A DNA stretch of 64,000 nucleotides from Solea solea. Lineage: Eukaryota > Chordata > Actinopteri > Pleuronectiformes > Soleidae. Shown here piece after piece: positions 13,001 through 22,303 of the stretch. The stretch covers positions 24,477,981 through 24,541,980 of the forward strand of contig NC_081149.1 in NCBI RefSeq assembly GCF_958295425.1. Direction: 5' to 3'. The translations under genes and the position numbers were made by a program. Every line of letters starts with the position of its first letter. The stretch's first letter is position 1. Below the pieces are notes generated by a model. That model did no database searches. It worked only from the letters and a program-made list of their open reading frames with translations, and had not been told where the DNA came from.

Positions 13001-14420
13001 ATCTAAGACTTGGCTACATACACAAGTGATTGTTCTAATAGTGGGAACATTTGAAAATAATCCCTGAATCCTGCATCTCAGACAGATTATTGTCTGTTGT
13101 GGTGTGTTTCTTCTTTTTCAGATAGTCTCCCAAAGCCCAGCATCTCTGTTGATCCAAGTAATCCGGTCTACTTGGGTCAGACTGTCAGCATCAGCTGCTC
13201 AGACTCAGCTGTTCTTTCAGGTGGAACATTTTTCCTGAAGAAGACTCGTTTACACAACGTCACAGAAATATTATCTTCCAGCTCCAGCACGTTCCTCATC
13301 TCTGATGTGGGCTTCGATGATGACGGATCGTATCAGTGTCACTATGAAATAACCCTTTCAAATCAAACTTTCACCACCATCCCAAGTGACCCCGTCAGAC
13401 TCTCTGTGACTGGTAAGAAAACGTTATCATCGCATGCCTAAATACTGTATTTACAGGTTTTGCAAACTAATAAGAAATCTGGTGTCAGCACTGATGGAGA
13501 AAGGGATTTTATCCACTTTACTAAAGGTTCACCCAATAAAATCTACACCTCCTTAAAGTATGTTTGCCAATTTATCAACAGGTTTGACGTTTATAAAGAA
13601 TTCATAGAGAAAATCTGAAACTGAAATAAAAACAAGGACAGAAACACACAAGTAACTACAGTCCAAACAAATCACAACCTTTGAAATAAGGATTGTGGTC
13701 ATTTTTTGGTCATTTTTTGTCATTTGTTTAATACTGGAGTCACAACATAATACATACTGGATGTAAAATCCTTGTTTTTCTCGATAGAATTTGGTGTGGA
13801 GAGTTTACAAAGAGACACAAAAGTGAGCTAAAGTGGCAAACACATTCTTAAAGCTCATACAGTTAAGCTGGAATGTTTTTTGCTTTTCCATCAGTGATAG
13901 TACCTGGTACCTGGTGCTTGTTTTAGTACAAATGCTCTGGCGAGGTTCCAAGTGAGCTGAGCTGATATTAAAACATCAGAGAGAGTCATGAGTGGAAATC
14001 AGTCCAAAAACAGGCAAACAAATCCGACAAGGGGCAGGCGGTAATCCGATGTCCAAGACAGGCAAACAGGGTCAGAACAAAAGGCAATCTAGAAAATACT
14101 AACACACAAGACAATCTGGCAGGGGTCAAATGAAAATGGACTAGTATATATACACAGAGGGACTAATGAGCAAATGGACTGCAGGTGAGGAGATGGGCGG
14201 GGAAAACCAGGTGAGGGAAATGAGTTGATTGCATGACATGGAGGAAAGGCGGGATCTGAAATTACATTACATTACATTACATTACATGTCATTTAGCAGA
14301 CGCTTTTATCCAAAGCGACTTACAATAAGTGCATTTAAACATTTGGGTACAAATAAGTGCTAGAAGTAAGTAAGAGCTTCAAGTAAATCAAACTATGAAG
14401 TGCTAGTCATAAGTGCGATA

Positions 14421-14466
<46 letters not shown>

Positions 14467-17400
14467 TCGTCGTCGTTATCGTCTTAGTCGAGGTAGAGTC
14501 GGAAGAAATGTGTTTTTAGTCGGCGGCGGAAGATGTGGAGGCTTTCCGCTGTCCGGATGTCGATGGGGAGCTCGTTCCACCATTTGGGAGCGAGGACAGT
14601 GAACAGTCTGGAGTTCTGTAAATGCCTCTGCGATCCTGTCAGTGAGGGGGCAGCGAGCCGGTTTGCCAATGCAGAGCGAAGTGGGCGGGCTGGGGTGTAG
14701 GTTTTGATCATGTCCTGGATGTAGGCTGGACCGGATCCGTTTGTAGCATGGAACGCAAGCACTAGAGTCTTGAAGCGGATGCGAGCAGCTACAGGAAGCC
14801 AGTGAAGGGAGCGGAGGAGAGGTGTAGTGTGGGAGAATTTTGGTAAGTTGAAGACCAGTCGAGCTGCTGCATTCTGGATGAGTTGCAGGGGTCGTATGGC
14901 ACAAGCAGGGAGACCAGCCAGGAGGGAGTTGCAGTAATCCAAGCGTGAGATGACAAGAGCCTGGACCAGAACCTGTGCCGCCTTCTGGGTTAGAAGAGGC
15001 CGTATCCTTCTGATGTTGTACAACATGTATCTGCAAGATCGAGCTGTTGCAGCAATGTTGGCAGTGAGGGAGAGATGGTCATCAAGTGTCACACCCAGGT
15101 TCCTTGCGGTATGAGACGGAGTTACCACAGAGTTGTCGAGGGTGATGGTTAGGTCTGTGGTGGGAGAGCCCTTTCCTGGGAGAAAAAGAAACTCAGTCTT
15201 GTTGAGATTGAGTTTCAGGTGATGGTCAGACATCCACTGAGAGATGTCGGTCAGACAAGCGGAGATCCGTTCTGCTACATTTGTGTCGGAGCTGGGAAAA
15301 GAGAGGATGAGTTGGGTGTCGTCGGCGTAGCTGTGATAGGAAAAACCATGAGAGAGAATAACAGAACCAAGAGAGTTGGTGTATAGAGAGAAGAGGAGAG
15401 GGCCCAAGACAGAACCCTGAGGGACCCCAGTAGCTAGAGGACAGGGTTCCGACACAGATCCTCTCCAGGTTACTCTGTATGTTCGGTTTTGAAGATAGGA
15501 CGAGAGTAGGGTAAGTGCAGATCCTGAGACACCTAGTTCTTGAAGGGAGGAAATAAGGATCTGGTGGTTAACTGTGTCAAACGCTGCAGAGAGGTCCAAG
15601 AGGATGAGCACAGAGGAGAGAGAGGCAGCCCTGGCAGTGTGGAGTTGCTCAGTGACAGCAAGGAGTGCAGTTTCGGTCGAGTGACCTGCTTTAAAACCAG
15701 ACTGAAGAGGATCAAGAAGGTTGTTCCGGTGAAGGTAGGAGGAGAGTTGATTAAAGATAGCACGCTCCAGAGTTTTGGAGAGAAAAGGAAGAAGAGAGAC
15801 AGGTCTGTAGTTATTTACTTCAGACGGGTCAAGGGTGGGTTTTTTAAGGAGGGGGGTCACTCTGGCCTCTTTAAGAGAGTCCGGAAAGCAACCAGATGAT
15901 AGAGATGTGTTAATGAGGTGGGTGAGGAAAGGCAGAAGATCAGAAGCAATTGACTGAAGAAGGTGAGAGGGGATAGGGTCAAGGGGGCAGGAGGTGGGGC
16001 GGGCAGAGGTTATTAGGGAAAGAACTTGATCCTGAGATAGAGGGGTGAAAGAGGATAGAGAAGGAGCTGAATTAGTGGTTGGTAGAGAGGTGAGATCAGG
16101 AGGTGGGGTTGAGAAAGAAGAGCGAATGTCATCTACTTTCTTTGTGAAGTAGTTGACAAAGTGAATTGGTAGAAGGGAGGAGGGAGGAGGGGGGGTGGGG
16201 GGATCAAGGAGGTTAGAGAAGATCGAGAAAAGTTTTTTGGGGTTAGAGAAAGAGGATTGAATTTTAGTCTGAAAGAAAGATTGTTTGGCTGCAGAGATAG
16301 AGGCAGTGAGGGTGGAGAGAAGAGAGTGATAGGAAAGCAGGTCGTCAGGGAGTTTTGATTTCCTCCATTTCCTTTCTGCTGCCCGTATCGTGGCTCTCTC
16401 AGTACGCACTGAGTCCGACAACCACGGGGCTGGGGAGGACTTACGAACCCGCCGTGAAGTAAGAGGACAGAGAGAGTCAAGAGAGGAGGACAGAGTACAG
16501 AGGAATGTGTCTGTGGCAGAGTTGGGATGCATGAGGGAGAAGGAGTCAGCTGAAGGAAGTGCTGATAGAACAGTTGAGGAGAGAGAGGAGGGAGAGAGAG
16601 AGCGAATGTTGCGACGGACAAGTGCAGTATCTGATGAGATGAGATCATCAGATTGGGAGAGTGGGAGAGAGTAGGAAATGAAGAAATGATCAGAGACATG
16701 AAGTGGAGTTACCGTGAGGTCGGAGGTGGAGCAGTTTCTGGTGAAGATGAGGTCAAGGTGGTTGCCAGCTTTGTGAGTTGGTGGAGAAGGAGCAAGTGAG
16801 AGAGAAAGAGACGAAAGTAGAAATAGTAGATCGGATGACTTCTCTGACTGGATGTTGAAGTCACCAAGAAGAACAAGTGGTGGGCCATTTTCTGGGACGT
16901 TTGAGAGGAGGACATCTAGTTCCTCCAAGAAGTGTCCCAATGGGCCTGGTGGACGGTAGATGACAATAATGATTAGTTTGACTGGGTGAGTTACAGTTAC
17001 AGCATGAAATTCAAACGACTGTGAAGAGAAGTGTGGCAGTGGGTAAAGAGTGAAAGTCCAGTTGGGGTTGATGAGCAGACCTGTCCCACCACCTCTTCCA
17101 GTGGATCTGGGTGTGTGGGAGAAGGAGTGGGCGGAGGAGAGAGCTGCAGGGGTGGCTGTGTTGGAGGGTGTTATCCAAGTCTCAGTGAGAGCAAGGAAGT
17201 CCAGGCATTGCTCAGTAGCAAAGCCGGAGATGAACTCAGTCTTGCGGGTAGCTGACTGGCAGTTCCACAGGCCCCCTGCGACAAGGTGTTGGATGTGTGT
17301 GGAGCGGGTGGGATAGATAAGTGAGGACAGGTTACGGTGATGCTGTGAGTGATTGTGAGGTTTGTAGTATCTATGAGAAGAGACATGAACAGGAATGGAA

Positions 17401-19789
17401 AAAAGGCACATATGGTAAAATAAAGGTCGAAAACACTTGCAGACAGGTACTTAGCCCCGTTAGCCTCCTTGTTAGACTCCGGTTTAGACTCCTTTGTCTT
17501 TGTCTTCCTGAGTCTTCGTCTGAGGAGTCTGCCGCTGAAGCTGCCGCTTCAAAGTCAGTGCTGCTTCTTAAAAGACACCTGATTAGGTGCTGATTAGTTG
17601 CAGCTGAGTGGCCACTCCCTGATTAGGGGCTGATTAGTTACAGCTGTGTTGGCCACTCCCCTTTGCCAGTGAAACTTCTCACCTGGTGATGGTGATGGCT
17701 CAATAGAAACTAGGTCAAAGCAGCAACAATAACAACTTTCTCTTTGACCTAGCAGACAAAATATCTTTTACAAAACTTTCACCTTAATTAAATAGACAAG
17801 TGAAAAGTCACAAAAGTCAAGCAACCAGCTACATACAATAGCAATTATTGAAATAGCAACAAAATAAGAAAGACCTACAGAAGTGATACTTAGCTTAATT
17901 CCAGTAGTCCTATGAGATACCCAGATAGTCCAAATGCACACTGACAGGAGAATTAGTGACAAGACATGGACACAAATTAAAAAGAAAAGCAAAACTAAGA
18001 GCGTTAGTGTAACTACGTTACACATTTGGAAACGGCACGGAACGTAAACAAACAGTTTACAATGTCTTCTTCTCTGTAGTTTTGTGTAACGTCACAGCGC
18101 CACTTACAGTCCTATCGTATGATCTACAGCGTTTGGAGTCATTTCAGGGGGTTCCGTGTGCACGGACATATTTCCTGATGCCGTCTTTAGGGGGGAACTT
18201 TTTGAAAACAACAAAGAAAAAGATTGTTTACGCTCTGCGCCGTTTCGGTCTGGACGTGGTGTGAGTAAAGTCGAGCCGAGTAGAGCCGAGTAGAGCCGAG
18301 TTGTGCTAGAACTGTACAATGGTAAACACAGACTATGCTTCTGTACCTGTTGTGACTACACTACAAAAATGTCCTTTTAATGCTGTGTCAACATGTTACT
18401 TTTGCAGGGCTCTTCCCCAGTCCTGACATTTCTATGCACCCTGCTAGTAACATCACATTGGGACAGGAAGTTAACATCACTTGTGCCATTGCAACACACT
18501 TTCGACTGTTGGGTGGAGTCTTCATTATGCTGAAGTCATCAGAATCAGTCTTCCAGCGAGAAATATCAACATCCAACTCGACCACATTCAGGATTGCCAA
18601 GGTGACGGCTGATGATGAGGGACGGTACCAGTGTGTGTATAAGCTGAGAACGTCTCTCTCCACTCCGAGCGCTTTCGTAATGCTGTCGCTGGTCTCTGGT
18701 AAGAAAAGAAGGGAAAACATGTATATGATCATTATCAATAATTATTCCATGCAATTTTAGTTTTTGCTGCAGCAGATTTTCACACACACACACATACAGA
18801 AGAAGTGTTCTCTATGGTGCTTTGTTTCATCATCAGCTGTAAGTGTTGTCTTTTAACGTAGTGCTCCTCATCCAGGCTCCATCCAGGAATCTTGGAGCTG
18901 CGTGGTGAAGGTAACAGCAGCAGCTGTGATTGGCAAATGTACATACAGTTGTTTGGGGAGCGCTTGACTTTCTTTTCATTCCATTGGCACAATATTGTGT
19001 GAGAAGAATATCTGTGAGCTGCCAAATACGACGTCCAGATTTATTTAACAGTAGAATCCACGCCTGGAACTCTTGGGTGTTTTAAGCCACTAGTATGAAG
19101 TTGTACTCGCACTCTGTCCTTCTTCCATCCGGCCCCTTAGTCACGTTGTAAAATCCGGTTTGAATGAAGCATTAGTTTATATTTCAAGTTATGCACTGCA
19201 GCTGTAAATGTGCCTGTGCTGCTGCTGCTAAGGTTTGTGAGAAGTAACTAGTAACTGTGACTACTGGTTAAAATATTGAGTTAAATGTGTTTTTCCCAGA
19301 GGTTTCGTCGGTGGCGTCTCCCGGTGCCTCTGCGCTCGTCCTCAGAATCTCTGCTGCGATCCTGCCGACGCTGCTGCTGCTGCTGCTGCTGCTGGCCGTG
19401 ATTCTGCTGATCTACAGGAGGAAAAGAACGAGCACACAGTCTGGTGGTCTCATCTTAAGTCAACGTCTGTCCCCACCACAACTCACAGTAATTCTGCTAT
19501 TTTTAAAATTCAACATTCTCACAATTTGCCTCGTTTCCCTTGTGATGCTCGCATTTCAGTGTCTGCCGCATCAAAGAAAGATGACAAGGACCACAACTAT
19601 GTGAACCTTCATCAAAGGAGCATCAACAAGGAGCTGAGAGAGCGAGACGGCAGCGTGGAAGAGAAGGAGACGGACGTTTATGAGCAGCCAGATGAAGATC
19701 ATCACTATGACGACGTGGGCAGACATTCAAATGTCCCAGAGAGTAACAGAAAAGAGGAGGAAGAAGAGAATCCCTACATATCATTTTAA
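10007..19789 (+). CDS. SRCR-SRCR-Ig-Ig transmembrane receptor (seven coding exons)
   Basis: Exons I assign: 10007-10049, 10284-10598, 11679-11981, 13122-13412, 18408-18698, 19300-19443, 19560-19789; predicted 538 aa. Every internal junction is phase 1, so each domain exon is symmetric. Residues 1-14 are a short, weak signal sequence; an extra small exon near 10177-10250 could complete it. Residues about 15-119 and 120-220 are group-B SRCR domains with eight cysteines each, including the WGTVCDD and VVCRQLGCG motifs. Residues 221-317 and 318-414 are Ig domains with the D-x-G-x-Y-x-C signature but no C-strand Trp. A Leu-rich span lies at about 431-453, then basic RRKR and a tail with Tyr 476, 503, 512 and 535. 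Several N-glycosylation sequons lie in the ectodomain. The family suggests a leukocyte surface receptor; ligand and signalling are inferred only. It resembles DMBT1/CD163/WC1-type SRCR proteins and, in combining SRCR with Ig, mouse Fcrls. Upstream sequence has GATA- and Ets-like motifs but no clear TATA box. Confidence 0.5.
10284..10598 (+). other. Exon 2 of the receptor gene: first SRCR domain
   Basis: A single phase 1-1 exon encodes one whole SRCR domain. Eight cysteines in group-B order are visible ([36 protein letters not shown]). The loop after cysteine 5 is rich in Lys and His. The acceptor is atag just before 10284 and the donor is gtaaga at 10599. Confidence 0.5.
11679..11981 (+). other. 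Exon 3 of the receptor gene: second SRCR domain
   Basis: Phase 1-1 exon encoding a second group-B SRCR domain with eight cysteines and motifs [25 protein letters not shown] and EDAGVVCS. The acceptor is tctag and the donor gtgagg. This copy is less basic than the first and carries NIT and NCS sequons. Confidence 0.5.
12226..12600. mobile_element. (ATCC)n with old teleost interspersed repeat
   Basis: (CATC)n at 12237-12310 leads into a decayed copy of a very common fish repeat, recognised by TCTCCTCCAAGTTAGATGTG, CCAGGAACACCTCAGCCCTG and ACCAGATGTCTGAACCACCT. These derive from a retroelement 3' region; the exact family was not determined. It lies in the receptor intron between SRCR2 and Ig1. 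Confidence 0.5.
13122..13412 (+). other. Exon 4 of the receptor gene: first Ig domain
   Basis: Exon of 291 bases, phase 1-1. The B-strand Cys is in SISCSD and the F-strand Cys in DDGSYQCHY. The usual Trp is replaced by Phe in GGTFFLKK, a pattern I associate with LRC/FcR-like Ig domains of fish. Two sequons (NVT, NQT). Confidence 0.5.
13870..13978. mobile_element. Left part of an interrupted non-autonomous DNA element
   Basis: The stretch with TTTTCCAT, a doubled GGTACCTGG-like motif, GGTTCCAAGTGAGCTGAG and ATATTAAAAC resembles one end of a common fish hAT-like MITE. The matching other end, with repeated GAGCCGAGTA units, lies at about 18020-18330, so the element seems to have been split by later insertions. 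The assignment is from memory of the family, without alignment. Confidence 0.5.
13985..14260 (-). mobile_element. LTR-like retroelement fragment
   Basis: Read on the minus strand, this has a GC-rich block (CCCCGCCC), CACCTG boxes, a TATATATA box and then a run rich in TGCCTGTTTTTGGAC-like phrases. This is the make-up of promoter-bearing terminal repeats of fish retroelements. No coding remnant is seen. It abuts the 3' end of the L2 copy. Confidence 0.5.
14261..17700 (-). mobile_element. Near-complete L2-type LINE
   Basis: A minus-strand non-LTR retrotransposon. Its 3' end, on the left, is (ATTAC)n at 14261-14285, followed by the conserved fish L2 tail motif at 14291-14325 (core GCAGACGCTTTTATCCAAAG). 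A 43-T run on the plus strand at 14423-14465 lies just after the stop codon. One long frame fills 14484-17411. Upstream, 17412-17700 looks like the 5' UTR and contains a duplicated segment. The 5' limit is approximate and I could not define target-site duplications. It sits antisense in the intron between the two Ig exons of the receptor gene. Confidence 0.5.
14484..17411 (-). CDS. L2 LINE polyprotein: AP-type endonuclease and reverse transcriptase
   Basis: An uninterrupted frame of 975 codons. The N-terminal third shows apurinic-endonuclease-like blocks: LTETW (catalytic Glu), [21 protein letters not shown] and SDHF. The centre shows reverse-transcriptase blocks [37 protein letters not shown] and [16 protein letters not shown], with the catalytic YADD at about residues 694-697. 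A C-terminal region of the usual LINE type follows ([27 protein letters not shown]). The enzymes nick target DNA and copy the element RNA in place. The length is about full for the clade and no frameshift is seen, so this copy looks young. No first (nucleic-acid-binding) ORF was recognised upstream. Confidence 0.5.
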   Translation of the reverse strand: MCLFSIPVHVSSHRYYKPHNHSQHHRNLSSLIYPTRSTHIQHLVAGGLWNCQSATRKTEFISGFATEQCLDFLALTETWITPSNTATPAALSSAHSFSHTPRSTGRGGGTGLLINPNWTFTLYPLPHFSSQSFEFHAVTVTHPVKLIIIVIYRPPGPLGHFLEELDVLLSNVPENGPPLVLLGDFNIQSEKSSDLLFLLSSLSLSLAPSPPTHKAGNHLDLIFTRNCSTSDLTVTPLHVSDHFFISYSLPLSQSDDLISSDTALVRRNIRSLSPSSLSSTVLSALPSADSFSLMHPNSATDTFLCTLSSSLDSLCPLTSRRVRKSSPAPWLSDSVRTERATIRAAERKWRKSKLPDDLLSYHSLLSTLTASISAAKQSFFQTKIQSSFSNPKKLFSIFSNLLDPPTPPPPSSLLPIHFVNYFTKKVDDIRSSFSTPPPDLTSLPTTNSAPSLSSFTPLSQDQVLSLITSARPTSCPLDPIPSHLLQSIASDLLPFLTHLINTSLSSGCFPDSLKEARVTPLLKKPTLDPSEVNNYRPVSLLPFLSKTLERAIFNQLSSYLHRNNLLDPLQSGFKAGHSTETALLAVTEQLHTARAASLSSVLILLDLSAAFDTVNHQILISSLQELGVSGSALTLLSSYLQNRTYRVTWRGSVSEPCPLATGVPQGSVLGPLLFSLYTNSLGSVILSHGFSYHSYADDTQLILSFPSSDTNVAERISACLTDISQWMSDHHLKLNLNKTEFLFLPGKGSPTTDLTITLDNSVVTPSHTARNLGVTLDDHLSLTANIAATARSCRYMLYNIRRIRPLLTQKAAQVLVQALVISRLDYCNSLLAGLPACAIRPLQLIQNAAARLVFNLPKFSHTTPLLRSLHWLPVAARIRFKTLVLAFHATNGSGPAYIQDMIKTYTPARPLRSALANRLAAPSLTGSQRHLQNSRLFTVLAPKWWNELPIDIRTAESLHIFRRRLKTHFFRLYLD
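18020..18330. mobile_element. Right part of the interrupted non-autonomous DNA element
   Basis: It contains the tandem GAGCCGAGTA units at 18273-18301, then TTGTGCTAGAACTG and CAATGGTAAAC, which resemble the other end of the element whose left end is at 13870-13978. The middle has no open frame worth noting. Confidence 0.5.
18408..18698 (+). other. Exon 5 of the receptor gene: second Ig domain
   Basis: Also 291 bases and phase 1-1, so it looks like a tandem duplicate of the first Ig exon that has since diverged. Cys in VNITCAI and [16 protein letters not shown] in place of the Trp-containing C strand. It is separated from its sister exon by about 5 kb of nested mobile elements. Confidence 0.5.
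19300..19789 (+). other. Receptor membrane-span exon and cytoplasmic-tail exon
   Basis: Exon 19300-19443 encodes the stalk, a hydrophobic span with eight consecutive Leu codons and a basic stop-transfer RRKR. Exon 19560-19789 encodes an acidic tail with HNYVNL, DVYEQP, HHYDDV and NPYISF, and ends at TAA 19787-19789. The 116-base intron between them is short. YVNL fits a Grb2-type pYxN site; none of the four is a textbook ITIM, because the -2 position is His, Asp or Asn. Confidence 0.5.
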
Positions 19790-19999
19790 CAAACTGGACA
19801 TCTGTTGAGAGACATGAGTCAAACTGAAAGACAACTGTCTGTAGTGTCCTGGATTCTGGTGTTTGACATAAACAGACTTATCTGTGTGACTCACATTGAC
19901 AGCGTGAAGAAAATCAGAAATGTGATTTGGATTTCACTGGTCTTGATGATCTCAGAGCTCATCCAGAAAAAAGCTCTGCTTCATTACCCACCAATTTTC

Positions 20000-20005
20000 A
20001 ATAAA
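20000..20005 (+). terminator. Poly(A) signal AATAAA of the receptor gene
   Basis: First AATAAA downstream of the stop at 19789, giving a 3' UTR of roughly 230 bases. Later AATAAA hexamers at about 20040 and 20736 could serve as alternatives. Confidence 0.5.
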
Positions 20006-20010
20006 CTAAA

Positions 20011-20359
20011 GGTCTAGTGTGTAACATTTAATATACAACCAATAAATAGGTTTGTATATGTTTTCACTATTCTTTTATATGTACTTTATACTTTATGATA
20101 CCCTTGCTTTATGTCTGGTTGCTTTATTTGCCCTTTTTCTCTATGGAGCGCCCCCTAGAGTTTGAGTACAACAACATAAACACTCATTGTCTACCACTTT
20201 ATTCTCACTGTTGTAAACCACTGACTCTCCGCACAGGCGTCAGATACACCAGCAGTATTTATGGTCAACAGTTTTGTCCCCACGACTTTTAATAAGTTTC
20301 CTCCTGCTTCGCCACTGTAGTCTCCTGACCTGCTCCCTAACATCAGTACACACTGGACC
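20011..20359. mobile_element. MITE with 13-bp inverted ends
   Basis: The left end GGTCTAGTGTGTA and right end TACACACTGGACC are inverted copies with one mismatch, 349 bp apart, and no protein is encoded. End-like sequences also occur near 8174 (AAGGTCAAGTGTGTAAAA) and 11506 (TACACACTGGACCTT), so the family is repeated locally. It begins a few bases after the receptor's poly(A) signal. Confidence 0.5.
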
Positions 20360-21794
20360 GTAATGTAAAGGCTTGCAAACATTTGCAACCAATTTGGAGT
20401 GTAAAGTGATAGAGAAACATCGCCCAGGGAACTTTAAAGACTTTTATAGTTCACTGTCGAGTTTTTTCCACAGTTGAGTTGCATCAGCGCTGTTGAAGCA
20501 GCCGCACGTGACACAGGTTTCTCCCAACGTCCTTGATATCCTTGTAAAAATGTACGTCAACACGAAGATGGATCAAAGTGGTTAAAAAGAAATTGTATTG
20601 TGTATTGTGAGGAGATGCCTCCACATGAATGGATTCACCTGTAATGTGTACGTTATAGATCACATTTACACTTTTTTAAGTTCTCCCCAAACACATGTAT
20701 GCTTGCATCTTTGTTGCTTGTGCACGTGTTGAGAAAATAAAGTGTGAGAAATGACATGTATCATGAACAGGTTTCCTGTCATTCCTCGCGTCTCTGCTGT
20801 AGCTTCTGTCCTGTTTTATGTTGTTGTGTCTGTTTTGTGTCTGTTTTGTGTCTGTTTTGTGTCATGTTTGCCTTCTCTACGTTGATCTGAGTCGTTCTAA
20901 TAATCCAGTAATCAATGGATTAAACCACACAAAAATGTGTACTTTCTGCACAATCACACACACACACACACACACACACACATAACCGTGGCGTTAGTAA
21001 CGTTGGATGGTCTTAAAGGCCACGACGGTAAATAATGAGCGCTCTGAAATGGGCGGTGTAATAATAACCCAGTGATTTACAGCTGAGGGAGCGGCAGCCG
21101 TCGTGAATCTTCCTCTCTAATTCGGTCTCCTTGTCAATGACACACTTTATATTTTCGCACTGGGCTCCCCGCCTTCCCATGACTCCAAAATGACGGTCAG
21201 TCCGACGATGTCTTCAACTCGGGGTTCTCAAACTGTGGTACGTGTACCACCAGGGGTACGCAAGCTTCCTCTGGTAGCAGAGTGTGTAGAAAATGAAACA
21301 AATAACATATGAATGAATGAATGAAATACTAATAATTAGAGTCGCCTTATCTATCAATCTAATGTCACTATATGAGTGTGTGAAGTATATGTGAGGAAGA
21401 GGAGGATGATGAGAGAGCAATGTATCTTATAGGGAATAAATCTGCCTCCTGTGAAAATGAGAGATTATTTTTTTCCCCTGGTTGAAACTATTAAACTCTA
21501 CGTCCACAAACACACAGCGAGCATCAATATGTCTGTTACTTTGTCAGCAGTATCTGAACCTGATATGAACTGATAGTGACACCACTGACACAAAACCATA
21601 AAAGTATGAAGATAAAGTTTGATTTGTACGCTGTTGTCGGCAGAAAACCGCAGTGACGCAGCTGTTTTCAGCCAATCACGTGTGAGTCACTTCTCAGTTT
21701 GAGCCAATGATGAAAAAAAGCAGGTTTACATTGTCATTCCTCCACTGCTGCAAATAGATATGACACAGGCTCCTTGTAATGTCAGTGCTCTGGC

Positions 21795-21833
<39 letters not shown>

Positions 21834-22187
21834 AGACACACAGAGACACGTTTGCCCTCTGAGATCATCCCTGGAAGAAGCCGTGATGAAGCTGAAACCT
21901 GAGACGAGAGTGTGTTTACACTGCCGGTCAACGTGTCCAGTCCTGGACAGCTGCTTGAGTCTGATCCTCATGTGGACGTCGTTAAATGTCCATCCAAGAA
22001 AGACGCACACAGAAATGATGGCTGCGATTCCAACAACCACGCTAACACGCTAAAGTGTGTCATCTGTCAGTGACAATTTCGTCCATTTTGGCTCAGTTTC
22101 CTGTCAACTACAACTATCAAAACACCCTCATATATGTTATTATAAGTACAAACTAAACTCTGTACGTTAGAAAATGTTTTAGATAGG

Positions 22188-22227
<40 letters not shown>

Positions 22228-22264
22228 CAGATAGATAGATAGATAGATAGATAGACAGATAGAC

Positions 22265-22303
<39 letters not shown>

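Noticed and set aside
15533..17386. Several shorter frames within the LINE on both strands
   Set aside because: Shadow frames of the 975-codon LINE polyprotein.
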